57,346 nt of DNA from Streptomyces montanisoli (lineage in GTDB: Bacteria > Actinomycetota > Actinomycetes > Streptomycetales > Streptomycetaceae): positions 1 through 57,346 of the forward strand of contig NZ_JAGIQL010000025.1 in NCBI RefSeq assembly GCF_017813245.1, in the 5' to 3' direction. Both the position numbers and the translations under genes were made by a program. How positions within the stretch are numbered: the first letter of the stretch is position 1; every line of letters begins with the position of its first letter. The notes under the pieces are model-generated. The model was not told the origin of the DNA. It did not search any database and saw only the letters and a list, made by a program, of their open reading frames with translations. Below are positions 9,295 to 17,674 of this stretch, in pieces.

Positions 9295-9324
9295 TGGCAT
9301 CGATCCCATGTGGGAACGATGCCA
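9295..9324. promoter_or_regulatory. Composite LacI-type operator, copy 2
   Basis: TGGCATCGATCCCA (9295-9308), spacer TG, TGGGAACGATGCCA (9311-9324). The two 14-mers are inverted copies of one another except at one position, so the whole block is a near-perfect 30-bp palindrome. It lies 36 bp upstream of the MBL-protein start and 18 bp beyond the GH84 stop. This is the most symmetric of the three copies. Confidence 0.8.
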
Positions 9325-9341
9325 CGTGGCGGACCGGCACG

Positions 9342-11723
9342 TCAACGCCCTTGGACTGGGGGCACGAAGGCGACGTCGAAGGAGCGTACGGCGAGCAGCG
9401 CGTCCTGGTCGGCGGTGGCACGGGCGCGTACGTAGCGCGCCCTGGTGCCCGCCGGCGGCAGGAACGTCACGTCGGCGGTGTGGCTGAAGCCGGTCAGCCG
9501 TTTCCAGTGCCTGCCGTCCGAGGAGTACTCGAGCACGCCGCTGTCGATGATGTCGTCGGGAGCGCCCGGCTCGCCCATGGCGAGCGTGATGCGGCCGAGC
9601 GGGCGCTCCGTCCTCAGGTCGAGGCCGACCCAGTCGCCCTCGGTCACCGCCGACTTGTTCCAGTACCAGGTCTTGTCGTCGCCGTCCGTCATGCGCAGCG
9701 GCGTGTGGTCCTGGTGGGTGCGCATGTCGGTGGACGCCTTCGCGGGCAGCGGCAGCCCGAGCGCCGCGTCGTCCGCGGCCACCGCGTCGGCCACGAACTC
9801 GTCCAGCACCCCCTCGCCGACAACCGCCGGCACCCGGGCACCCGTCACGTCGGTGTAGTGGTAAGAACCCGCCCGGTCGACGAGGCCGGGCAGACTCGCG
9901 CGCAGCGTACGCGCCTTGTCCTTCCGTCCGTGCCGCTCGGCGATCACCATGTCGAGCGCGGCGGTGTCCGCCTTGGCCCAGTCGCGCGCCGAGTCCAGCC
10001 ACGGCAGCGTCTCCGGAACGAAGTCACGGTCAGGCAGCCGGGAGCGCAGCACGCCGGGCGCCGTGCTGAGCGCGTGCAGCCGGGAACGCAGCGTCTTCGC
10101 GTCCCCGGTACGCCAGAAGGAGCGGACGGCCGACGTCAGGTCGGGCCCCTGCCCCGGGGAGATCGACGAGTCGTACGTGATGTCGCCGAAGGCGCGCAGC
10201 GCATGTGCCGCCGCCCTGTCGCCGCCCGCCAGTTGGCCGATGGCGGTGAGCCAGGAGGACCGCGGGTCGAAGGCGCGGTCGTTCCACGCGAAGTCGGCGA
10301 CCGTGGCGAGCGCGGGCTCGGACGCGGACGGCTCGATCATCGGGTTGGCGAGAATGCCCGCGACGTGCGCGGGCAGCCCCCGCTGACGCCCGGTGTACGG
10401 GCCGAGCTGCAGCCTGTCCGCCGCGTAGTCGTTGGCCGGGTAGTTGTCCCACAGCAGCATCCGGTGGCCGTACACGCGGCGGGCCGCCTTCGCCGTGGCG
10501 ACGGTGACGGTCCGCGACACCACGTCCGTGCCGGTCCACTGCACGACGACGTCGGCGCCGAGGTACGCCGCTATCGCCTTCTTGTAGGGAGTGGACGTCA
10601 CGCTGCCGTACTCCGTCGGCACCATCTGCAGGGGCGCTGCCCCCGGATGACCGGCGATGAACCCCTTGTCGACACGGTTGAGCAGGGACGCCTGGGCCTT
10701 GCCCGCGGCCGCGGGCCCGCTGCCGAACTTCCGCGCGTCGTCGTCGCAGTTCCACTTGGTGTAGCTGACGTCGTCGAGCGGCACGGCGAAGTCCCGCACA
10801 CCGATGTTCCACAGGGCGGTGAACTTGTCCGTGAGCGCCTTCAGGTCGGCGTCCGAGCTGTAGCAGACGGACAACCCGGGCGAGAGCGCGTAGACGAAGT
10901 CGACGTGGCGCTCGCGCGCACGGTCCACCAGCGCCTTGATCGTGGCGAGTTCCTTGTCGGGGTAGGGCTGACGCCACTTGTCGCGCAGGTACGGGTCGCT
11001 CTTGGACGCGTACGTGTACGTGTTCATCTTGTGCTCGCCGTAGAAGTCGAGCTGGGCCAGCCGCTCGCTCTGCGACCACGGCGTGCCGTAGAACCCCTCG
11101 ACGACCCCGCGCGTGCGCGTGGCGGGCCAGTCCTGGATCGACAGGCCGCCCACGCGCGCGCCTGCGTGACCGCCGCGCGGCAGTATCTGGCGCAGCGACT
11201 GGGCCGCGTAGTACGTTCCCGCGCCGTCCGCGCCCGCGAGGACGATCTCGCCGGGCCCACGGCCGAGACCACCGCCCACCGCCAGCGTGTAGCCCTCCGC
11301 GTGGCCGGCGCCCGACCGGCCCACACCGAGGCCGCGCAGAGCCGACGCCACTCCGGGGCCGGAGGCACGCCCGAGCCACACGGTCAGCCGGCCGTCCCGG
11401 CCGTGGTACACGCCGGACCGCGTACGCACCACGCTCCGGACACCGGCAGCCCGCAGCGCCGCCTCCGCCGCACGCACCGCCGGGGCGTCGGCCGCGGGCC
11501 CTGCCACCAGGTCGACGGTCGGCGTGAGCACCGCGAAGTCGTCCCGCTGCCGCTCGTGTTGCGGCACCGGGGAGATGGCGGGCAGCCGGTGGGTCTCCTG
11601 CGCGCTCGCCTCCGGTGGCGGGGCGAGAGCCACCATCGCCCCGGCGGCCAGCGTCAGGACGAGGCAGCCGCCCGCGAATCGTCGTCGGCCCGCCTTCGAG
11701 CCGGCCCGGTCGTCCCTGGCCAC
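9342..11723 (-). CDS. Secreted GH84 beta-N-acetylglucosaminidase with C-terminal F5/8-type module
   Basis: 793-residue exported glycosidase expected to remove beta-linked GlcNAc from glycans. Signal peptide: RRRFAGGCLVLTLAAGAMVA then ASAQE near residue 42. Residues about 55-190 are the alpha/beta GH20b-like N-domain; the GH84 barrel begins with RGVVEGFYGTPWS (about 205-217) and has the paired catalytic Asp in PLDDVSYTK (about 315). The C-terminal 140 residues (KTWYWNKSAVTEGDWVGLDL) look like a discoidin/CBM32 sugar-binding module. GTG start at 11723 follows GAGGGGAG. Monocistronic, controlled by operator copy 3. GH84 members also include hyaluronidase and O-GlcNAcase activities. Confidence 0.92.
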   Translation of the reverse strand: MARDDRAGSKAGRRRFAGGCLVLTLAAGAMVALAPPPEASAQETHRLPAISPVPQHERQRDDFAVLTPTVDLVAGPAADAPAVRAAEAALRAAGVRSVVRTRSGVYHGRDGRLTVWLGRASGPGVASALRGLGVGRSGAGHAEGYTLAVGGGLGRGPGEIVLAGADGAGTYYAAQSLRQILPRGGHAGARVGGLSIQDWPATRTRGVVEGFYGTPWSQSERLAQLDFYGEHKMNTYTYASKSDPYLRDKWRQPYPDKELATIKALVDRARERHVDFVYALSPGLSVCYSSDADLKALTDKFTALWNIGVRDFAVPLDDVSYTKWNCDDDARKFGSGPAAAGKAQASLLNRVDKGFIAGHPGAAPLQMVPTEYGSVTSTPYKKAIAAYLGADVVVQWTGTDVVSRTVTVATAKAARRVYGHRMLLWDNYPANDYAADRLQLGPYTGRQRGLPAHVAGILANPMIEPSASEPALATVADFAWNDRAFDPRSSWLTAIGQLAGGDRAAAHALRAFGDITYDSSISPGQGPDLTSAVRSFWRTGDAKTLRSRLHALSTAPGVLRSRLPDRDFVPETLPWLDSARDWAKADTAALDMVIAERHGRKDKARTLRASLPGLVDRAGSYHYTDVTGARVPAVVGEGVLDEFVADAVAADDAALGLPLPAKASTDMRTHQDHTPLRMTDGDDKTWYWNKSAVTEGDWVGLDLRTERPLGRITLAMGEPGAPDDIIDSGVLEYSSDGRHWKRLTGFSHTADVTFLPPAGTRARYVRARATADQDALLAVRSFDVAFVPPVQGR

Positions 11724-11775
11724 ACGTGCTCCCCTCAGTCGACACCGTCGAGCGGGAGCACGGCCGCGCCCCGCA

Positions 11776-11805
11776 TGGGATCGATCCCATGCGGGAACGT
11801 AACCA
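11776..11805. promoter_or_regulatory. Composite LacI-type operator, copy 3
   Basis: TGGGATCGATCCCA (11776-11789, a perfect palindrome), spacer TG, CGGGAACGTAACCA (11792-11805). Lies 53 bp upstream of the GH84 start and matches copy 1 in its second half (GAACGTAACCA). Confidence 0.78.
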
Positions 11806-11846
11806 CACCGGGCGCGGACGTCAATGGAGAGGACACGGCGGATGGC

Positions 11847-11893
11847 GACGAGCCCGCCCCCGGCACCCTCGCGGTGCTCGTGGCGGGCTCGTC
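11847..11893 (-). terminator. Long hairpin terminator after the locus B operon
   Basis: Perfect 12-bp inverted repeat GACGAGCCCGCC (11847-11858) / GGCGGGCTCGTC (11882-11893) with a smaller GCACC/GGTGC stem inside the loop. It starts 18 bp past the stop of the ricin-lectin gene, in the right place to end the leftward transcript before the GH84 promoter. No T-run follows, as is common for Streptomyces terminators. Confidence 0.75.
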
Positions 11894-11911
11894 AGTGCCC
11901 CCGGGGGAGGG

Positions 11912-13807
11912 CTAGCGCCCGGCGCGCGAGCCGGCCCCGTGACCGTGACCGCCCCTGTGGCCGTGACCGTGGCCGTGACCGTGTCCGTGGGGTGCAGGCC
12001 GCGGTGTGAGCGTCAGCGTCTGCTCAGCCGCCGTGCGCGCGCCGCCGACGCTGCTGCCGCTCGTGTCGGTCCAGGAGCGTACGGGCGTCGTCTCGGCGAG
12101 CCGGCCGGCGTGCGACGACAGGCCGATCACCAGGCCGCTGTACCGGTTGACCAGCCGGTACGTCCTCGTGGCCCCCTTGCCCGCGGGCGTGCTTGGGATG
12201 ACGAACCACTGCTGCCCGACGCTCGGGCCCCCGGGCGGAGCGGCGGTGACGGTGGGCCTCGCACCCCAGGCGCGACCGGCCGTGGTGGTCGCGTCGACGC
12301 CGAGCAGCCCGCCGGTGGCGGCGTTCGCTATGCGGTACGAACCGTCGCCGTCCGGCGTGAACGTCCACGCGTCGAGGCCGGAACCGGTGGCCCTGGCCCG
12401 TGACGTGGTGGCCGAGCCGTGGGCCGCCTGGGCCAGGGACCGGCCGTCCCCCGACGCGATGCGGTAGGTCCTGCCCGCCTTCACCGGCGCGGCGGGCGAG
12501 GAGGAACCGATCGTCACGTCGACGTACTCGCTGGACGAGCCCTCCGAGCAGCCGAACGAGCAGTACGAGCGGAACGTCTTGCCGACGATCGCGGAGCTGG
12601 TCCTGTTCGCGCCGTCGAGGAACCAGCGGTACCAGGACGCGGTGGTGTAACCGCTGCCGGTGTCACCGATCGGGAACCACTTCTGCGTCGACAGGTCGCG
12701 GGTGGCGTAGTAGTGCTGCGGTTCCGAGCCGTCCTGGTTGACGGCCTGCGGCTCGCCGATGTAGAGGCCGAGGTAGGCGTCGTAGGTGATGTCCATGACG
12801 AACAGCGGTGAGGTGGGCGGCATGGTGCCAGCGGCGACCTGCCGGCTCACCGTGCCGCTGTTCTTCGGGTCGTACTCCTTGGCCGGGGGCGTGTAGCCGG
12901 TGGTGCTGCCGGCACCGACCGGCACCATGTTGCTCTCCTTGCCGCCCACCCCCGGCTGCGACCACGAGCCGTCGTACCACTTGTGCCACGATCCGGGCGC
13001 CATCTTGGAAGAGATGGGCGCGCGGGCGACGTGGGCCTGGAAGGCCTTCCACGTGCCGCCCTTCTCCACGACCCGCGAGCCGTAGTAGACGTAGAAGTAG
13101 CCGGAGGCGGTGTCGACGAACAGCCGCGGGTCGCCGTCGCCGTAGTAGTACGTCTGCTGCGGGAAGGCGTTCTCGTCGCCCCGCACGGTGCTGTACGGCG
13201 ACGTGATGACATGGTTCTTGATGGTCCAGGTCCTGCCCTGGTTCGTGGAGACGGCGAAGTCGATCGCGTCGTAGTGGATGCCGTCGCCGAACGGCTGCGG
13301 TGTGAACTCGTTGTGCACCAGGCCGTACCAGTCGCCGGTGTCCGGATCGACCCACACTCCGGCCAGGTCGCAGAAGTTGCGCTGCGAGTAGCCCGATCCC
13401 GCGGGCGGGAAGGTGGCCTCCTTGCCCGTCGGGCTGTTGTTGCACCGCTTGGTGGTGTCGTTGTTGCTGTCCTGCGGATCGGCCGGGTCGGCGGCGTCGC
13501 TGATCGCGCTGGAGCGGGTGGCGGTGTCGAAGTCGCCGCCGGTGAAGAAGTTCCACTGGCGGCTCGCGGTCGCGCCATAGAGGGAGTGCGACTGCTGGTA
13601 GTAGAAGGTGCCGTCCTTGTCGATGTAGGAGGCGGCCGGTGTGTCGTCGGGGTTGTTCCAGGTGCCCTTCGCGCCCACGGTGACGGTGTACGTGGGGGAG
13701 GCGCCGGGCGGGGCGGCCGACGCGGCCGGCGTGACCGCCACGCCGCCCACCACGGTCAGGGCCGTGGCGACGACGGTGCCGAGCAGTGTCTTGCGGTGAA
13801 CTGCCAC
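11912..13807 (-). CDS. Secreted beta-propeller-like protein with ricin-type lectin domain and His-Gly tail
   Basis: 631-residue exported protein of unknown activity. Signal peptide ends near AASAAPPG (about residue 30). Residues 35-420 are rich in Trp/Tyr/Asp and contain an Asp-box-like STNQGRTW, suggesting a BNR/propeller fold; this could be a glycosidase, but catalytic residues are not recognised. Residues about 440-605 form a ricin-type beta-trefoil (RTYRIASGDGRSLAQAAHG, YRLVNRYSGLVIGLSS), a carbohydrate-binding module. The tail is a run of His-Gly pairs. GTG start at 13807 has GGAGAAGGAG upstream. Probably co-transcribed with the GH35 gene 116 bp upstream. Confidence 0.8.
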   Translation of the reverse strand: MAVHRKTLLGTVVATALTVVGGVAVTPAASAAPPGASPTYTVTVGAKGTWNNPDDTPAASYIDKDGTFYYQQSHSLYGATASRQWNFFTGGDFDTATRSSAISDAADPADPQDSNNDTTKRCNNSPTGKEATFPPAGSGYSQRNFCDLAGVWVDPDTGDWYGLVHNEFTPQPFGDGIHYDAIDFAVSTNQGRTWTIKNHVITSPYSTVRGDENAFPQQTYYYGDGDPRLFVDTASGYFYVYYGSRVVEKGGTWKAFQAHVARAPISSKMAPGSWHKWYDGSWSQPGVGGKESNMVPVGAGSTTGYTPPAKEYDPKNSGTVSRQVAAGTMPPTSPLFVMDITYDAYLGLYIGEPQAVNQDGSEPQHYYATRDLSTQKWFPIGDTGSGYTTASWYRWFLDGANRTSSAIVGKTFRSYCSFGCSEGSSSEYVDVTIGSSSPAAPVKAGRTYRIASGDGRSLAQAAHGSATTSRARATGSGLDAWTFTPDGDGSYRIANAATGGLLGVDATTTAGRAWGARPTVTAAPPGGPSVGQQWFVIPSTPAGKGATRTYRLVNRYSGLVIGLSSHAGRLAETTPVRSWTDTSGSSVGGARTAAEQTLTLTPRPAPHGHGHGHGHGHRGGHGHGAGSRAGR

Positions 13808-13864
13808 AGGTACTCCTTCTCCTTCGCCGGGGGGCCGTGCCGGCCCCTCGCTGTGCGGTGCCGC

Positions 13865-13882
13865 GCCCGGCGTCGGCCGGGC
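13865..13882 (-). terminator. Intercistronic hairpin after GH35
   Basis: Perfect 7-bp stem GCCCGGC (13865-13871) and GCCGGGC (13876-13882) with a GTCG loop, inside the 116-bp gap between the GH35 stop and the lectin gene start. It may reduce read-through rather than fully terminate, since no separate promoter is obvious. Confidence 0.4.
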
Positions 13883-13923
13883 ACGGGCGGTCTCCCGGGC
13901 AGGGTTCTCGTGCGTCCCCGCCG

Positions 13924-15747
13924 TCATCCGAACGTCTCGACGTACTCCTCGGCCGGGCCGAGCTCCGGGCCGTCGAGGAGCGCGAGGTGGTCGCCACTGC
14001 GTTCGAGCTCCAGCACGGTGAGCGTGTTGTGCCCGGCCCGCAGGAGCGGCCCGGGCAGGTAGAGCGCGGTCTGCGGCCCGACGTCCCAGTAGCGCCCGAG
14101 CAGGCCGCCGTTCACCCAGACGAAACCCTTGGTGAAGCCGGGCAGGGCAAGGAAGGTGTCGGCGACCTCCGTGACGTGCAGATCGGCGGTCGCGAACCCG
14201 GCCGCGCCGCCGGGTGGCGCGGAGGACACGGCGCGTGCCGTGTCGGCAGGCGTCCACTCGTCCAGAGGCAGCCCGTACATGGTCCAGCCGTGCACCAGCC
14301 GGCGCTCCACCCGCACGCCCCCGAGTATGCCCTTGCCCTGGCCGAGCAGCGGTCCGTAGTTGATCCGCCCCTGGTTCTCCACCAGCAACTCGAGCCGCAC
14401 GCGCGTCCCGCTGCCCTTCAAAGTGAACACCGAGGTCTCGCGGTCGAGGACGGCGACGGGGCGGCCGTCCGCGAAGGCCTGCGCGCGGTCGTGCAGGCCC
14501 GCCACCGTGATCTCGTGCTCGCCCGGCGGCAGCAGCGGCCGCGCCGCATACAGCACCAGGCCCGCGGACTGGCCGAGTTCCTCGAAGCTGAGGGGCCCCG
14601 GCGCGTGCACCGGCTCCGACATGGCCCGCAGCGCATCGAGCAGCGCCGCGCCGCGCGTCACCGGCAGGGTCCGCGGTCCCAGCACCCGCGGATCGGCGGG
14701 CGGCGGTGGCGCGGGGACACCGCTCAGGGCGGTCAGCCTCTCGCGCAGGGCGAAGAACTTCGCCGTGAGCGCGCCGTGTTCGGCGATGGGCGCGTCGGAG
14801 TCGTAGCTGGTGACGGTGGGCTGGATGTCCGCGCCGTCATGGTTGGCGCCGGCCCACAGGCCGAAGTTCGTGCCGCCGTGCGCCATGTACAGGCTCACCG
14901 ACCCGTCGGCCGACACGACGCCCTCCACGGCACGCGCCGCGCTTCCGGCCGACCTGACATGGTGCTTCTCGCCCCAGTGGTCGAACCAGCCGCTCCACAA
15001 CTCGGCGCAGAGGAAGGGCTCTCCGGGGCGCCGCGAGCGCAGCAGCGCCGCCGCGTCCCCGGGCCGCGAGCCGAACGTCACGGCCGCCAGCTCGTCCGGG
15101 AGGGTGCCGCCGTCGAGCATCAGGGGCGTCGGGCCGTCGGCGGTGTAGAGCATTTCCGTGATGCCCCGGCCGGCCAGGGCGTCGCGCACCCAGCGGACGT
15201 ACGCCTCGTCGTCGCCGTAGCTGCCGTACTCGTTCTCGATCTGTACCGCCACGACCGGTCCGCCCCGCACCGCCTGCAACGCTGCCAGGCGCGGGATGAG
15301 CTCGTCGAACCAGCGTCCCACCGCGTCGAGGAAGGGCGGGTACGAGGTGCGCGGCCGCATGCCGGGCCGTCCCGTCAGCCACACCGGCAGCCCGCCGTTG
15401 TCCCATTCGGCGCAGATGTACGGGCCGGGCCGCACGATGACGTCGAGCCCCTCCTCCTGCGACAGCCGGACGAACCGCGTCACGTCGCGGCTGCCGTCGA
15501 AGCGCGTCCTGCCGGGCGACGGCTCGTGGAAGTTCCACGGGACGTACGTGTCCACGGTGTTGAGCCCGAGCGCCGCCACCCGCCGCAGGCGGTCCGCCCA
15601 CTGATCGGGGTGGACACGGAAGTAGTGCAGGGAGCCGGCGAGGATGCGGTGGGGCCGGCCGTCACGCAGGAACACACCGCCCGCGCGGGTGAGCGTGGCC
15701 GCCGGGTGCTCGGTGGGTGCGGCGGGTGCGGGGAGTGGGGCGGTCAC
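13924..15747 (-). CDS. GH35 beta-galactosidase
   Basis: 607-residue retaining beta-galactosidase, last step of locus B for cleaving imported galactosides. No signal peptide, so cytoplasmic. GH35 landmarks: AGSLHYFRVHPDQW near residue 30, PGPYICAEWDNGGLP (about 105), acid/base Glu in QIENEYGSYG (about 170), nucleophile Glu in CAELWSGWFDHWGE (about 250), followed by C-terminal beta-sandwich domains (YGPLLGQGKGILGGV, LLGRYWDVGPQTALYLPGP). The GTG at 15747 overlaps the permease stop (GTGA), so it is translationally coupled to the transporter. Confidence 0.93.
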   Translation of the reverse strand: MTAPLPAPAAPTEHPAATLTRAGGVFLRDGRPHRILAGSLHYFRVHPDQWADRLRRVAALGLNTVDTYVPWNFHEPSPGRTRFDGSRDVTRFVRLSQEEGLDVIVRPGPYICAEWDNGGLPVWLTGRPGMRPRTSYPPFLDAVGRWFDELIPRLAALQAVRGGPVVAVQIENEYGSYGDDEAYVRWVRDALAGRGITEMLYTADGPTPLMLDGGTLPDELAAVTFGSRPGDAAALLRSRRPGEPFLCAELWSGWFDHWGEKHHVRSAGSAARAVEGVVSADGSVSLYMAHGGTNFGLWAGANHDGADIQPTVTSYDSDAPIAEHGALTAKFFALRERLTALSGVPAPPPPADPRVLGPRTLPVTRGAALLDALRAMSEPVHAPGPLSFEELGQSAGLVLYAARPLLPPGEHEITVAGLHDRAQAFADGRPVAVLDRETSVFTLKGSGTRVRLELLVENQGRINYGPLLGQGKGILGGVRVERRLVHGWTMYGLPLDEWTPADTARAVSSAPPGGAAGFATADLHVTEVADTFLALPGFTKGFVWVNGGLLGRYWDVGPQTALYLPGPLLRAGHNTLTVLELERSGDHLALLDGPELGPAEEYVETFG

Positions 15748-16619
15748 TTGACGGCTCCGGCGGTCAGGCCCGCGCGCCAGAAGCGCTGCAGGGCGAGGAA
15801 GGCGATCACGAGGGGGACGACGGACACCAGCGACCCGATGACGACGAGCGGCGGGGGCACCGCGACGTGGCTGGCGTTCCAGCCGACGAGTCCCACGGTC
15901 ACCGGCTGCAGCCGGTCGTCGCCGAGGACCATCGCGGGCAGCAGGTAGTTGTTCCACACCTCCACGAACTGGAAGAGGAAGATCGTGACCAGGGCGGGCA
16001 GCATCATCCGGACGCCGATGGCGCGGAAGATGCGGAACTCACCCGCGCCATCGATCCTGCCGGCCTCCAGCACCTCGTCGGGGATCGTCTGAGCGGCGAA
16101 GACACGAGAGAGATACACCCCGAACGGGCTCACCACGCTGGGCAGAAGGACCGCCAGCGGGTTGTTGATCAGGTGCACACCGGAGAACATCAGGTACAGC
16201 GGCAGGGTGAACAGCACCTTGGGCACCAGCACCGCGGCGAGCACCACGCCGAAGACGGCGCCGCGGCCGGGGAAGTCGAACTTGGCGAGCGCGTACCCTG
16301 CCAGCGCGGAGAAGGCGGTGCCGAGCAGGGCGCCGACGCCGCAGTACAGCACGCTGTTGGCCATCCAGCGCCAGAAGATGCCGCCGTCCTGGCTGGTCAG
16401 CCGTGCGATGTTGCCGAACAGGCCGAAACCGCCGAACCACAGCCCGCTTCCGCTGAACTGCTCCCCGAACGGCTTGGTCGCCGACACCAGCAGCCACCAC
16501 AGCGGGAAGAGGAAGTAGACGGCCGACAGGCCGAGCAGCGCCGTGGTCACGGTGCGGCTGACCGGGCCCGTCCCACGCGGCGACCGCGCCGGCGACGTTC
16601 TCCATGCCGGAGCACTCAT
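15744..16619 (-). CDS. Sugar ABC transporter permease, MalG type (locus B)
   Basis: 291-residue inner-membrane permease with about six membrane segments, starting with LLGLSAVYFLFPLWWLLVSAT and carrying the EAA loop EVLEAGRIDGAGEFRIFRAI. Start ATG overlaps the upstream permease stop by 4 bp. It pairs with the 16616-17590 product; the operon again lacks an ATPase gene. Confidence 0.93.
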   Translation of the reverse strand: MSAPAWRTSPARSPRGTGPVSRTVTTALLGLSAVYFLFPLWWLLVSATKPFGEQFSGSGLWFGGFGLFGNIARLTSQDGGIFWRWMANSVLYCGVGALLGTAFSALAGYALAKFDFPGRGAVFGVVLAAVLVPKVLFTLPLYLMFSGVHLINNPLAVLLPSVVSPFGVYLSRVFAAQTIPDEVLEAGRIDGAGEFRIFRAIGVRMMLPALVTIFLFQFVEVWNNYLLPAMVLGDDRLQPVTVGLVGWNASHVAVPPPLVVIGSLVSVVPLVIAFLALQRFWRAGLTAGAVK

Positions 16620-17590
16620 GCCTTCCCACCTCGTCCCGTCAGCTTGAGGAACACGAACGACACCACGCCGACCAGCACCGCGAGTACGACCGACTGGGCC
16701 GCGGCGTAAGGGTAGTTGCCCGCCGCGACCGCGCTCTGCGCCGACATGAGCGGTGTGAACGAGGAGGAGATGGCGCCGCCGGACACCGGCCGCAGCACGG
16801 TCGGCTCGTTGAACAGCTGCGCGGAGCCGATGATCGAGAAGACCGCGGTGAGGACGAGGGCGCCCCGGATCGCCGGGACCTTGATGCTCCACGCGACGCG
16901 CAACGCGGAAGCGCCGTCCATCCGGGCCGCCTCCAGCACCTCCGCCGGGATCGCCTGTAGCGCGGAGTAGATAATGATCATGTTGTAGCCGACCCAGCTC
17001 CAGGTCACGATGTTGGCCACCGACCACAGCACCAGGTGGCCGTCGAAGAAGGGCACGGACACACCGAGCGGCGCGAGCAGCCTGTTGATCGGACTCGACT
17101 GCGACGAGTACATGAAGGACCACACGAGCGCGGCGCTCACACCCGGGATCGCGTACGGCAGGAAGCCGGCCAGCCGGAAGAAGCCCTTGCCGCGGGCCGA
17201 CTTGGCGTCGATCAGCAGGGCAAGCGCCAGGGCGAGGCACAGCATGAGGGGGACCTGCACCACTCCGAACAGGGCCACACGGCCGAGCGCCCCGGTGAAC
17301 GCGCCGTCGTGCAGGGCGCGCGCGTAGTTGCCGAGCGGGTCGAACACCTTGGACGGCGCGGTCAGCCCGAGGCCCGAGCGGTGGACCGTGAACAGGCTGC
17401 TGACGGCCGCATAGACGATCGGCGCGACGTACATGGCCGCGAACAGTGCGAGGAACGGTGCACAGAACCACAGCGGCCTCAGCCGGCGGGCGCGCGGGCG
17501 CGGGGCACCGGGACGGGTGGTGGCCGGCGGGCGGATGCCCGGTGGACGCTTGCCGGTGCGCGCGTCCGCCGGAGCGGCGACATTGATCAC
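16616..17590 (-). CDS. Sugar ABC transporter permease, MalF type (locus B)
   Basis: 324-residue membrane permease with a basic, Pro-rich N-terminus and first membrane segment APFLALFAAMYVAPIVYAAV. EAA loop: EVLEAARMDGASALRVAWSI. GTG start at 17590, 84 bp after the binding-protein gene; ribosome site is weak. Second gene of the locus B transport operon. Confidence 0.92.
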   Translation of the reverse strand: MINVAAPADARTGKRPPGIRPPATTRPGAPRPRARRLRPLWFCAPFLALFAAMYVAPIVYAAVSSLFTVHRSGLGLTAPSKVFDPLGNYARALHDGAFTGALGRVALFGVVQVPLMLCLALALALLIDAKSARGKGFFRLAGFLPYAIPGVSAALVWSFMYSSQSSPINRLLAPLGVSVPFFDGHLVLWSVANIVTWSWVGYNMIIIYSALQAIPAEVLEAARMDGASALRVAWSIKVPAIRGALVLTAVFSIIGSAQLFNEPTVLRPVSGGAISSSFTPLMSAQSAVAAGNYPYAAAQSVVLAVLVGVVSFVFLKLTGRGGKA

Positions 17591-17674
17591 GGAGCGGGTC
17601 CCTCACTGTGACTCGTACGGTCGGTGGTGCGTTGCCGGCGGGAGGCCAGCGGCCGGTGGCCGGATGCCGGCGCC

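Noticed and set aside
9294..11915. Long plus-strand open frame opposite the GH84 gene
   Set aside because: No recognisable motif, no ribosome site, and it spans two operators and a terminator; shadow of the real gene.
11955..11997. Repeated gtgaccgtggccgtgacc units as a possible CRISPR or DNA repeat element
   Set aside because: Units are 6 bp, in frame and encode His-Gly pairs at the C-terminus of a secreted protein.
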